Assembly (NCBI GenBank): GCA_020186115.1
Contig: WSYJ01000151.1
Location: 372,001 to 436,000, forward strand
Source: Histomonas meleagridis
Lineage: Eukaryota; Parabasalia; Tritrichomonadida; Dientamoebidae
Direction of reading: 5' to 3'
Length of the DNA stretch: 64,000 bases
A program made the position numbers and the translations under genes. A model generated the notes under the pieces. It was not told the DNA's origin, did no database searches, and saw only the letters and a program-made list of their open reading frames with translations. Shown in pieces: positions 42,086 to 51,151 of the stretch (the first letter of the stretch is position 1; every line of letters begins with the position of its first letter).

Positions 42086-42378
42086 AGTTTAAATTTTGAT
42101 TTTTTATCATTTTGATGTATTAAATTCTTCCACACATTGTGTGTTCACAAGAGCTACTGATTATATTTTAAAAACTTAAAAATACTTTGAAATTTTGCGA
42201 AATTTATTCTGAAAAAAGAGAAAATAAAAATACTTTTAATTTTAATTTAATATTTACTGCATGAAGTAATATATGTTAATGAATAGTAAATGATTATAAA
42301 ATGAGATATTTTCATTTAAAACGAGCTGACCCAATTAAGGCGCCTTAATAAATTTTGGCACTTTTATTTGTTCTTAGC

Positions 42379-42386
42379 TGCGGTTT
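42379..42386 (+). promoter_or_regulatory. M3/Myb-type element of the HDAC gene
   Basis: TGCGGTTT fits M3. It is only 5 bases before the first ATG (42392) but 41 bases before the next one (42428), which supports the downstream start. Confidence 0.45.
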
Positions 42387-42427
42387 TTTGAATGTCATTC
42401 GACGGTTGTAAGACTTCACAAAAACCA

Positions 42428-43681
42428 ATGTCCAAACCACGTGTTGCTTATTTCTACGATGAAGAAATAGGGAATTTTTACTACGACGAAAAGCACCCGA
42501 TGAAACCTGTACGAGTTCGTATGACTCATGACTTAGTTCTTGCTTATGGTCTTCATAAGCATCTTCAAGTTTTCCGGCCACGACGAGCAACACCAGTTGA
42601 AATGATGCGTTTTCACTCACCAGAGTACATCAAATTTTTACAGACTGCTACACCCGAGAATTGTCAAAACAACATTCAAGATTGCACCAAATACTGCATT
42701 GGTTATGATTGTCCAATATTCGACGATCTTTTTGAGTACTGCCAAATTTCTGCAGGTGGGTCTATTTCCGGTGCCCAACGTCTTAATTCAGGCCTTTGTG
42801 ACATTGCCATAAATTGGGCTGGTGGACTTCATCATGCCAAAAAAGAAGCACCATCAGGCTTTTGTTATGTAGCTGATTGTGTTCTAGGCATTATGGAGCT
42901 TCTTAAATACAATCCACGAGTCATGTACATTGACATTGACATTCATCATGGAGATGGAGTTGAAGAAGCTTTCTATGACAGCGACCGAGTTCTTACAGTG
43001 TCCTTCCACAAGTTTAGCGAGGACTTCTTCCCCGGCACAGGCCACGTTTTTGATGTTGGGGCCGGACTTGGCAAATACTATGCCGTTAACGTTCCCCTCC
43101 GAGATGGGATGACTGATGATGCGTATGCAGCCATTTTCAAGCCAGTCATCAAGCACCTCATTGATTGGTTCCGTCCGACTGCGATACTTCTTCAGTGCGG
43201 ATCTGATTCGCTTGTCGGCGACCGTTTAGGGTATTTTAATTTATCAACATATGGACATGGCGCATGTGTAGCATATGTCAAATCTTTTGGTATTCCAATG
43301 TTAGTAGTTGGAGGAGGCGGTTATACAAAGACAAGTGTCGCAAGATGTTGGGCATATGAAACATCGATTTTAGTTGATCAAGAAATTTCGAACGATTTAC
43401 CAGAAACAGATTATTATAACTTCTATAGACCTTCTTATAAGTTACATTTGGTGCCAGAAAAAAAACGTAATATGAATAGTCCGGAATATTTGGAAAACTT
43501 GTTCATGCACGTGATTGAAAACTTAAGACATTTGCCAGGATCGCCTTCTGTCCAAATGCAGGAACTACCGCCAAGAGACATGATACTCTCTGTGATGAAC
43601 GAAAAATGTAAGTACCCAGACGTGAGTAATCAGTTCTTGAGAAGACTGGAAATACAAGAAGAGGAACAAGACGAATACTAA
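42428..43681 (+). CDS. Class I histone deacetylase (Rpd3/HDAC1-type)
   Basis: About 417 residues from MSKPRVAYFYDEE; a 12-residue upstream extension starts at 42392 but overlaps the likely promoter. The catalytic set is complete: GGLHHAKKEAPSGFCY (His pair ~132), DIDIHHGDGVEEAFY (zinc Asp/His ~168), LQCGSDSLVGDRLG (zinc Asp ~255) and GGGGYTKTSVARCW (transition-state Tyr ~297). NFY....KL...... and the short acidic tail are as in class I enzymes. Role: zinc-dependent removal of acetyl groups from histone lysines in nuclear co-repressors. G+C is higher than the surroundings. Confidence 0.97.
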   Translation: MSKPRVAYFYDEEIGNFYYDEKHPMKPVRVRMTHDLVLAYGLHKHLQVFRPRRATPVEMMRFHSPEYIKFLQTATPENCQNNIQDCTKYCIGYDCPIFDDLFEYCQISAGGSISGAQRLNSGLCDIAINWAGGLHHAKKEAPSGFCYVADCVLGIMELLKYNPRVMYIDIDIHHGDGVEEAFYDSDRVLTVSFHKFSEDFFPGTGHVFDVGAGLGKYYAVNVPLRDGMTDDAYAAIFKPVIKHLIDWFRPTAILLQCGSDSLVGDRLGYFNLSTYGHGACVAYVKSFGIPMLVVGGGGYTKTSVARCWAYETSILVDQEISNDLPETDYYNFYRPSYKLHLVPEKKRNMNSPEYLENLFMHVIENLRHLPGSPSVQMQELPPRDMILSVMNEKCKYPDVSNQFLRRLEIQEEEQDEY

Positions 43682-43882
43682 ACGATGTGATTTAAGTAAC
43701 TTTTGAAAAAAAATTCGCCAATTATCATATTTAAATTTATGACCTACACGTTATATATTCCATGGTATCCATTGGATAGGCCTTTTTTCACAATTTGTGC
43801 TGTCTTGGGCAATGTTGGCCAATTTATTTTTCAACATTGAATTTGTGCAGTCATTCTGAGGTTTTAATCGGAACATATTTGT
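43682..43882. other. HDAC 3' flank
   Basis: No further gene. Ends at the two M3-like motifs before the putative micro-gene. Confidence 0.4.
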
Positions 43883-43917
43883 AGCCGTTTATTATTTTTT
43901 GAACACAATAAACGGTC
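43883..43917 (+). promoter_or_regulatory. Two M3-like motifs before the putative micro-gene
   Basis: AGCCGTTT at 43883-43890 and AAACGGTC (GACCGTTT on -) at 43910-43917 both fit M3 and lie 7-34 bases before the ATG at 43924. No other gene in this interval could use them: the HDAC ends upstream and the next gene is read toward them from 44747. Confidence 0.45.
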
Positions 43918-43923
43918 GTAACA

Positions 43924-44112
43924 ATGGCGAGTTGGAGAGAAATAAGGTAATAACGGGATTGTAATATCATTTTAGGGTTTACCTAAATTTTAATGTTTTT
44001 ATTCTATTATTTATCTACACATAGATACCACATGGATAATGCCAAAACTGCAAGCCATGTAAGTATATGAATAAATTTTTATAATGAATATCATACATTT
44101 CAGGAAGTGTGA
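43924..44112 (+). CDS. Putative 21-residue micro-protein gene with two small introns
   Basis: Exon 1 (43924-43946) reads MASWREI plus two bases. A GTAATA...ACACATAG intron (43947-44024) follows, then exon 2 (44025-44058), a GTAAGT...TTTCAG intron of 45 nt (44059-44103) and a short exon 3 with TGA at 44110-44112. The product would be MASWREIRYHMDNAKTASHE plus V. Both introns have GT...AG ends, and the first 3' site resembles the T. vaginalis ACTAACACACAG consensus. I do not recognise the peptide. It could instead be a spliced non-coding RNA or chance. Confidence 0.3.
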
Positions 44113-44186
44113 AACATTTTCCTTCAGTAACAATTTGGGGTGTTAAAAAGAAAAAAATCAAATGTTATTTAATGATTGACTTAGCC

Positions 44187-44747
44187 TCATTGAACATAGC
44201 ATCCATCTTTCTTTTTTCCTTTTTTGGAAGGTTTTTTGCTGCTATTGGTCAACGAATTCTTCAAAGCTTTTAATAGTTCATCGAAAAGCTCGTTAATCCC
44301 TGTGTTCTCTTTTACGTTTACTTCGACAACTTGGCAGCCAACCATTTCGGCGAAAGATCGACCTTCAGAAATTGGAACTTCATCAGGTTTGTCAGAAGTT
44401 TTTACAGCGCCAATAACACAAGGAAACCTCTTCTTCACCTCTTTGATCTCATTGTAATCATCTTTTAATTTCATGAGGGAAATTAGATCTTCAGTGGAAT
44501 ATAAAAATATAAACGCATCATATTTTGATATACTGCGTTGGCGCAGCTGGTGCACGGAAGCTGAATAAATGTCACTATCGCTGATTTTTATTGTAATTTC
44601 TTGACCTTCAAATTCAATGGTTTTGCTGAAATCGTCATCAAGTGTTGGTGAATATTTTTCAGTAAATTCTCCACGAACGTAGTAAAGTATAATATTTGTC
44701 TTATGGCATTTTTCATCACCCATCAGCAGAATGTTAATGGTGTCCAT
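44187..44747 (-). CDS. Degenerate Ras-like protein with CaaX box (pseudo-GTPase)
   Basis: From the ATG at 44747 (MDTINILLMGDEK) there are 186 residues with the Ras fold pattern: FTEKYSPTLDDDFSKTIEF matches switch I of Ras, followed by ISDSDIYSA and a Lys-rich tail ending CYVQ, a CaaX prenylation box. Nucleotide-binding motifs are damaged: the P-loop GxxxxGK[ST] is GDEKCHKT (Gly to His), the DxAGQ of switch II is DSDIYSA (no Gln) and NKxD is VKTSD. It is likely a membrane-anchored protein that does not hydrolyse, and may not bind, GTP. The 44825 extension is hydrophobic and probably not translated. Confidence 0.75.
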   Translation of the reverse strand: MDTINILLMGDEKCHKTNIILYYVRGEFTEKYSPTLDDDFSKTIEFEGQEITIKISDSDIYSASVHQLRQRSISKYDAFIFLYSTEDLISLMKLKDDYNEIKEVKKRFPCVIGAVKTSDKPDEVPISEGRSFAEMVGCQVVEVNVKENTGINELFDELLKALKNSLTNSSKKPSKKGKKKDGCYVQ

Positions 44748-45172
44748 TTTAAAATAAATGCCAAATGTCAGAAAATATTGAATTAAGAAATTCGGCTTGT
44801 TTGAATGTTTGAACAGGAACGCCACGGATAGCCTTTTCTTGTAAATTTAGTCCATAATATAATATCATATAGAATGTATAAAGTTAATCTTTTTTTAAAT
44901 AAAAATGTTAAGATAAAATTAATTTTTCGCCGGAATATTTTTAGTGTAATATGTTTTTTTTTTTGAATCGAACGATACAATAAACTATTATATTTCTAAA
45001 AAAGTGTATAAATTTGTTAGAAAAACATGATTGATTTTATTTTAAGGAATTTTCTTTAACTCCATCTCATCCATTTGAATATTCAAAAAGAACAAAGACG
45101 AATTTTGTTACGTTCCTGTTGCTTTTAAATTTGCATTAAATTTTGCAATTTAAAGATGAAGGTTTAATTTTT
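44748..45172. other. Intergenic, AT-rich
   Basis: No gene seen. Short frame 44783-44980 is unsupported. Confidence 0.45.
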
Positions 45173-45192
45173 GACCGTTTATTATCAGAGGC
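45173..45192 (+). promoter_or_regulatory. Orphan M3-type element without a downstream ORF
   Basis: GACCGTTTATTATC followed by AGAGGC. The same GACCGTTTATTATC plus (A/C)GAGGC occurs at 46115. No protein frame follows within 900 bases, so it may drive a small RNA gene or be a relic. Confidence 0.35.
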
Positions 45193-46110
45193 TGATGCAA
45201 GCATCACAAATGAGGTTTTCCAGTAAGGTTGGAAAGAATATATCTTCAATATAAGCTACATATTTAAAGCAGACATAATTGGACCAACAAATTTACAAAA
45301 ATATATGAAAAACATTAGATATTCAGAACAAATAATAAGCGCATATGACTATTATTTTAGTACATGGAAATTAAATTCATAAATATTAAATTTATAAAAA
45401 AAAATTTTTATTTTTTTTATTTGGTGGTATGGGTATAAACGTTCTCGTGAAAACGTTAAAATTTTAAATTTTTTTGGAAATATACGAAATTAGAATTCCA
45501 TAGTAAAAATATATTTATTTCATACATAGGCAAACTTTTTTTAATAAGAAGAAACATGATTAAATTATATAATAATATAATAAGATATTTTTATTTTATA
45601 CCCTCAAAAGGGTAAATTGAATTAAAAGTGACATAAGTTCTCAATTTTTTACCTATCTGACACCGAGTAAACTATTCAATTGCAGATGGAAGCTATCAAA
45701 TTTTGGAAATTAATTCATGAAATGAATTTGATATATTTTTCAAAATTACATACTTGTATCCAAAATTTATCTAATTTCAAAGATTTTATCAAGACAGATT
45801 TTTGAAATTTTGCTTATATCAAAATTAATCACAATTATTCCATATTTCAAAAACAGCTCATAGATTTCTCTTGACATAAATTATTTTATTTTTTGTTAAT
45901 TTTAAGCAAGTATGAACTTAAAAATTTGTTTTAAATTTAAATTTTTATATGTGAAATTGGTTCTCCAATCAGTGATACTTAGAATGATTTCTTGAAAATT
46001 ATTTCGTACCACTAAAATATCTTACTATCATCATATAGGTAGATTTAAAATATTCACTAAAATTTAAAAATTTTCTGAAATAAAAAAGAAAAATGAATTT
46101 TAAGTTTTTG
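45193..46110. other. Long AT-rich stretch, no gene recognised
   Basis: Contains no frame with protein character and no tandem repeat. A small non-coding RNA directly after the motif at 45173 cannot be excluded. Confidence 0.4.
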
Positions 46111-46114
46111 AAAC

Positions 46115-46228
46115 GACCGTTTATTATCCGAGGCGGTCTTTTTGAACGCACCTCTTCAAATTTTGAGTTTATTACACAAAAGTGACAATCAAACATTTTC
46201 AGAGAAAGCGACCAATTTAAAACCGTTA
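46115..46228 (+). promoter_or_regulatory. Promoter region of the acylphosphatase-like gene
   Basis: GACCGTTT at 46115-46122 (within CGACCGTTTATT) and AACCGTTA at 46221-46228 both fit M3, the second 31 bases before the ATG at 46260. Confidence 0.45.
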
Positions 46229-46259
46229 ATGTTCACCACGATTTCACTTTTTTGAGGAA

Positions 46260-46595
46260 ATGTCCACCACTTCGTATTATACATTTCACGGAAAAGTTCA
46301 ATATGCAATGTTCCGCCAAACAATCATGAGAGGTGCAATTAAACGTGGAATTCTTGCAGGTGCAACAAATTGTACAGATGATAAAAACAAAGTAATTGCT
46401 ACATTTGTTGGGGATAAAGACAAAATCAATGACCTTGTTAAAACATTAGGAAGCGGTAAAGTGCTTAATTCATGGAACGCACAAGTTACCTCATACGAAG
46501 AAAATGAATCTGGTCTCCCAGTTGAATCGCACGAAGTCACAACAAAAAATGTTGACCAAATTAATTGGCCGGGTGAAGTTGAAATTTACATTTAA
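46260..46595 (+). CDS. Acylphosphatase-like protein
   Basis: 111 residues with the acylphosphatase pattern. FHGKVQYAMFRQ matches G.VQGV.FR, including the phosphate-binding Arg. GATNCTDDKNKV covers the catalytic Asn position (family G.V.N...G.V). IATFVGDKDKINDLVKTLGSG is the second helix-strand pair. The C-terminal ~30 residues extend beyond the usual ~95. The VQG Gly reads Tyr, so the phosphate loop is slightly altered. Family role: hydrolysis of acyl-phosphates. ATG at 46260; G+C is higher than its flanks, suggesting good expression. Confidence 0.75.
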   Translation: MSTTSYYTFHGKVQYAMFRQTIMRGAIKRGILAGATNCTDDKNKVIATFVGDKDKINDLVKTLGSGKVLNSWNAQVTSYEENESGLPVESHEVTTKNVDQINWPGEVEIYI

Positions 46596-47380
46596 AACTA
46601 ATTTAGTTTCACTTATTTCAAAATACATGAATCGTATCTGTGCATTTTTTTTTAGTATGGTGTGATTTAATTTTGTTAAAGTTTATATGCATTTTCTTTT
46701 GTGTAAAAATGATTTGCATTTATGAGCAATTGAAGTGAATGCCTTATATGTAAACAATTAAAATCAACCCCCATATAAGATCAAAAATATTTTGGCGGTG
46801 AGCATTAAATCTTTATATATTGCTACACACTTCATTAATTACAAAAAATATTAAATGTTTTTCCATGTCAATTAAAAAAATGCTTTTTATCAATGCTCTT
46901 CACTTTTTAATTACAATTCCATAAAAGTAATAAATTTAATTTTAAAATAAATCAATTTTTGTTTCATTACCTATTAGGATATTCTAGTACTGTTGTTGTT
47001 TAAATTTTGTAACATATACTTGGGATAATAAATACATTTAGCCATATATGAATTGTTTTTTTAATTAAGTTAATTTTTTTTCTTCAAAAAATTTTTGCAA
47101 TTTTTAATCGTATAACGGTCTCCAATATGGATAAACAGTCAAAAGTCATATTGAAATCTCATTGAAAAGCGATGGTTCCATAAAAAAACCTCCATTCACA
47201 AAATTTTTATACAAAGAAATTTCACAAGGTCCGGATTTCATTTTTCCGTTTTGATTTTTCAACCAGAAAAAAATAAACAATTTAAATTTCGGTGAAGATT
47301 GTCCATCGTTTTTGATTGAGAAAATTAAAAATACGGCATTATTTGTATTTTATTGAACAATTTTATCTCTTTATTCTAAT
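46596..47380. other. Convergent intergenic region
   Basis: AT-rich. A TAACGGTC at 47113-47120 fits M3 on the minus strand but no gene follows it. Nothing else seen. Confidence 0.45.
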
Positions 47381-48640
47381 CTAAGATCTAATATTTCTAG
47401 CAGTTTCAAATTTCTGATAAGGATAATTTTTCTTATTATTAACAATACTTGGTCTTGCAATCCTAAAAGAAGCTTTCCCAAGGTCTACTATCTTGAAGTC
47501 GTTTGATCCATTTGAGTGTTTTGCCAACACATTCAAGTTTTTATCTATGAGTAGAGGATTTATATGTGTATTTGTAACAGATCTCGAAGTGTTATATTGT
47601 GTTATGATCTTCTTTCCAAGTGGAAGAGGAGGTATTTTTACTCCTGTCGTACGCGATGATCTTAATGTTTTTGGTAATGGTGGAAATGCTTCATGAATTG
47701 CATCAGATCTATTCAAATATGGTATCTGTTGGAAGCAAAATGCTTCTCTTTTACCATTCGAACAGATTTTAAGGACACCTGACATATTCTGAGTTGCTCC
47801 ACAATATTCTGATGCAGAGAAAACAGTAATTCCTTTGCCATGGAACTCTACACCATCTCCTACGCATTCATGACCTCGAATGAAGAGGTCAAAATGGTTG
47901 GAATTAAGAAAATCATCTAATACATCATTTCCATATAAATACCCTATACCTCGATGGGAAAGCTCGTAGCCTGATAGGTTTGCCAAGGGATCACTCCAGA
48001 GCAGGGTAGCAACAATTTTGTTTGAAAAATCTGTTATTGGTCTTTGCAAAGATTTGATCTGATCGACACTTTCAAGGTTTGGACCAATTCCCCCGTGGGC
48101 ACAGAGTATTTTGTCATTAATAATTGCAGCAAGAGGTATGTAGGAGAAGGCAGTAACAAAAAATTTGAAAATGGAAGCATCATAAAACAGTCCAAGAGCC
48201 TCATCTAAGAATCCATTCCTAGCACAGACTTCTTCGAACTCATGGTTTCCTCTGACTATGTAGATATGGTTTGGGTATAAGTACTTCATGGTAAAAACAA
48301 GTACTATAGTTTCCAGAGAGAACGGCCCCCTGTCAACAAGGTCTCCCAAAAACAAATATTTCTGTTGAGGCGGAAAACCAAATTTTGCCAAAATTCTAAA
48401 AAGATCAAGTATATGGCCATGGATATCACCTATGATTATAATGTCATCACACTTAAGTTCAAGGCATACAGGCTCTTCTTTAAATGTTTGTTCTAGGCTT
48501 TGGCATAAATTTTTCAATAATATTGAAGAAACAAGAGGGAAAACGAGCTGAGCTTTTTTTGTTCCATAGTCCCGCACATCTGTAAGAGTCAATTTCTTCA
48601 TTAATTCAAGTAAGTGCATGAATGCTTCTTTAGGGTCCAT
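47381..48640 (-). CDS. PPP-family serine/threonine phosphatase (PP1-like)
   Basis: Start ATG at 48640 (MDPKEAFMHLLELM); the 7-residue extension begins with TTG. The 419-residue protein has the full metal set: GDIHGH (~72), GDLVDRG (~102), RGNHE (~134), a His in CAHGGIGP and SDPLAN, RGHE, and ASEYCG. A C-terminal ~120-residue tail is unique, with KTLRSSRTTGVKIPPLPLGKK. The catalytic domain is closest to PP1/PP2A but divergent. The tail may direct localisation. Substrate unknown. Confidence 0.92.
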   Translation of the reverse strand: MDPKEAFMHLLELMKKLTLTDVRDYGTKKAQLVFPLVSSILLKNLCQSLEQTFKEEPVCLELKCDDIIIIGDIHGHILDLFRILAKFGFPPQQKYLFLGDLVDRGPFSLETIVLVFTMKYLYPNHIYIVRGNHEFEEVCARNGFLDEALGLFYDASIFKFFVTAFSYIPLAAIINDKILCAHGGIGPNLESVDQIKSLQRPITDFSNKIVATLLWSDPLANLSGYELSHRGIGYLYGNDVLDDFLNSNHFDLFIRGHECVGDGVEFHGKGITVFSASEYCGATQNMSGVLKICSNGKREAFCFQQIPYLNRSDAIHEAFPPLPKTLRSSRTTGVKIPPLPLGKKIITQYNTSRSVTNTHINPLLIDKNLNVLAKHSNGSNDFKIVDLGKASFRIARPSIVNNKKNYPYQKFETARNIRS

Positions 48641-48721
48641 TGAACAAAATTTGGGATTCAAAATCTTGCATTGAATTTTGAAAATTATACCAACTTTTTG
48701 AGAGATTTTATAAAAAACAAT

Positions 48722-48897
48722 TATGGGTTACCCAGCAGGAACGAGCGAGACCAAGCCGCTTAATTTATCACAATTTTTTGTATGCATCCACAACTTACGG
48801 TAATTTAACTCAAAAATTAGGAGAACCTTTCAAATATTTTGAAAGGCTGCGTGGGAAAAAACCTTTCCAGAAACCAGAATCAGTAAAATGCCACTAA
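48722..48897 (+). other. G+C-richer open stretch, possible small or broken gene
   Basis: Starting at ATG 48722, frame one reads MGYPAGTSETKPLNLSQFF and stops at ~48803. The frame one base later is open from ~48685 to 48897 and ends KLGEPFKYFERLRGKKPFQK. Both have protein-like composition, and the DNA is clearly richer in G+C than its flanks. A frame-changing intron, a base error or a relic would all fit. The product was not recognised. Confidence 0.25.
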
Positions 48898-49225
48898 GCG
48901 TAACTTAATATCTATTCATATTTGAGGTAAGTAAAGGAAGAAATATTGAACTTTTTATAAAAATGTGGAATTTTTACTTGCAAATAAGCATTTTTCGTTT
49001 CGATCCAAGGGCTATACGTTTATTTTTATATTTGAAAAAGTTGATTTTTATGATATCGGTAACTCAGGTTGCAACCGCCTTTCGATAATGGTTTTAATCA
49101 GAAAGTAAAACAGAATGACAACTTTCATGGTTTTATAAATATATAACGAATTGCAGTTAGTTCTTAGAAGTTGCGAACAATTAAAATTTCAAAACATCAC
49201 TTTATTTTTTTTACAAACAATAATG
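48898..49225. other. Intergenic
   Basis: No gene or repeat recognised. Confidence 0.45.
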
Positions 49226-50512
49226 TTATTCTAAAACAGATAACAAACATATTGACTTTTGTGCAATTACTTCATTTTCGCTTTCAGTTAAGCTTTGCAA
49301 TATTTCATATCCTGAGCACTCTGCAAACTCATTCACAAAATTCTCAATTTTGTCACATGCAACAAAAGATTGCAAAACGCAACGCAACGCATCCAAAGCT
49401 CTTTCTGTCATTTGGTGATTTCCAATATTAGTTTCAATCATCTGAATAAATATCGGAAGTATTCCAAGCTCAACTATTAGCATTTTTTGTTGTATGTTTC
49501 CGTTTTGAATCAGCACCAAAAATGCTTCCATTGCGGCTTCTTTTGATTTATATGATCCATCATTAAATATTATTTCGAGTGCAAGATTTACTCCAACTCT
49601 CAAAAGCTCCTCGATTACGTATTCATATTTAAAGCATGTTCCAAAAAATACAGCTGCTACAGTGTAAAATAAATCATCTTCATTCACACAATTGATGACA
49701 TGTGATGCGAAAGCGGTTATTATGGAAAGTGACGGCAATTGAATTTTGGCGTATTCAATTGAAATCAAAAAAGATTTTGTTCTTGTTATTTGTGAATCTG
49801 CGCAACGAACAACAAAATCTAATAGGCCTAAATTATTAAATGGAATAAACCAATTCGAATGTAATGTTGTTATTTCTAAAATTGTTGAAATAAGATCGTT
49901 TGTGAATTGATGAAAAATATTTTGTTGAATTATTATTGAAATAATTTTGATGTTATTATAAATGCATTCATCAGATAATGGAAATAAAAGATAGAAATGA
50001 ATAAAGCTAATAACAAAAGTGATAAAATCGGAATTGAAGCTAAAAACATCAAAAAATTGTAGTTGAATCATTTGAAGCATTGAAGAAAGAAATTCAGTTG
50101 GTAGAGAAAGAGAATTTAAAACGGCTTGAAAAAAATTAGATGCGTTCTGATCAACGACTAAGAAAACATCGTTTTGCATTTGAAAGATCATAGATAAAAA
50201 ATTTATATCATTATCACTCAATGGTAATTCTGATATAACTGCAGTACAGATAGTGAACAACCTTGAAAAATATTCCAATTCTTGAGGAGTTTGGAGGACA
50301 AAGTTAATTAAATTAATGATCGAACATTCACTACAATTTTTTTCAAATAAAATATTTGGTACTGAAACATGTTTTCTATTTGTTTCATTTTGATTTATTT
50401 GGATATCAAACATTTCCTTTAATTTTTTAATCATTAAAACTTGAGTATCTTCCTGCAATTTAAAAGCATCAAAATGCAGAAAATATTTTGGTCTGTTAAT
50501 ACTTAAATTCAT
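49226..50512 (-). CDS. Armadillo-like helical repeat protein
   Basis: Start chosen at ATG 50512 (MNLSINRPKYFLHFDAFKL); the longer frame to 50650 begins with an unlikely hydrophobic/Cys stretch. The protein is 428 residues of helical ~42-residue repeats. C-terminal signatures such as GVNLALEIIFNDGSYKSKEAAMEA.LVLIQNG and ELGILPIFIQMIET are typical of ARM repeats in importin-alpha/beta-catenin type solenoids. No importin-beta-binding N-terminus is seen. The N-terminal 60 residues carry a short basic patch. It could be a divergent importin alpha or another adaptor; function open. Confidence 0.65.
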   Translation of the reverse strand: MNLSINRPKYFLHFDAFKLQEDTQVLMIKKLKEMFDIQINQNETNRKHVSVPNILFEKNCSECSIINLINFVLQTPQELEYFSRLFTICTAVISELPLSDNDINFLSMIFQMQNDVFLVVDQNASNFFQAVLNSLSLPTEFLSSMLQMIQLQFFDVFSFNSDFITFVISFIHFYLLFPLSDECIYNNIKIISIIIQQNIFHQFTNDLISTILEITTLHSNWFIPFNNLGLLDFVVRCADSQITRTKSFLISIEYAKIQLPSLSIITAFASHVINCVNEDDLFYTVAAVFFGTCFKYEYVIEELLRVGVNLALEIIFNDGSYKSKEAAMEAFLVLIQNGNIQQKMLIVELGILPIFIQMIETNIGNHQMTERALDALRCVLQSFVACDKIENFVNEFAECSGYEILQSLTESENEVIAQKSICLLSVLE

Positions 50513-50714
50513 TTTGCATTTTTGTTTATAGGAAATCATTAGGATTTTGGAATCATGGCACTTTTGGATAAACTTTCGTCTCTGTTTACCAAGAAGAAAA
50601 CTTACTTGAACGTATTTATTAAATAAAACCAAGCACAAAAACATACACACACAAGTGATATCTTTAAGTTACATTTATCAAGGTTTAAAAAAATTGTGTA
50701 TTATTTTCATTTGT

Positions 50715-51053
50715 TTACTCAGTCTTTTCCTTGATCATTTTGAGGATTTCGGATTCACCTGCATCGATGATAGTAATAACAGATGAGCGGAAATATTTAC
50801 CGCATGCTGTACCGAGGTCAACATTATCACCATCAAAAGGAAGGATATCACATTGACTGAGCATTGCATAGTATTCGATTAAAGACTTCTGTGATGGAGC
50901 AATGTTTGATGCGAAGATAACAAGTTTGGCCTGGCCTGAACGAAGAGTTCTGAGTGTCTGTTCAATACCAAGGCTATATTTTCCTGATTTTGTAACAAGA
51001 CTAAGGCTGCTGATAATTGATTCACGAGCTTTAGTGATGTTTTTTCTTCCCAT
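50715..51053 (-). CDS. RPL30: 60S ribosomal protein L30 (eL30)
   Basis: 112 residues matching eL30 throughout: ESIISSLSLVTKSGKYSLGI, AKLVIFASNIAPSQKSLIEYY, GDNVDLGTACGKYFR and the acidic end. It is a single-domain RNA-binding protein (L7Ae/L30e fold) of the large subunit. The ATG at 51053 has an M3 match (AGCGGTTA, minus strand, 51078-51085) 25 bases upstream. It is divergent with the gene at 51152 across only 98 bases, so the two may share a promoter. Confidence 0.96.
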   Translation of the reverse strand: MGRKNITKARESIISSLSLVTKSGKYSLGIEQTLRTLRSGQAKLVIFASNIAPSQKSLIEYYAMLSQCDILPFDGDNVDLGTACGKYFRSSVITIIDAGESEILKMIKEKTE

Positions 51054-51077
51054 CCTGATAAAGGCAAGACCATGTCA

Positions 51078-51085
51078 TAACCGCT
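51078..51085 (-). promoter_or_regulatory. M3/Myb-type element of eL30 gene
   Basis: TAACCGCT on +, AGCGGTTA on -, fits M3. It is 25 bases before the eL30 ATG and 67 bases before the divergent ATG at 51152. Confidence 0.5.
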
Positions 51086-51151
51086 ATTTCCATTGGAAAA
51101 TGAAAAAGTGCAGGAACAGACGGGGCACCCCTTATCTCGGGAGAATACGTT

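Noticed and set aside
48720-48760. tRNA or other structured RNA in the G+C-rich island
   Set aside because: No cloverleaf, no A/B-box pair and no anticodon stem could be drawn.
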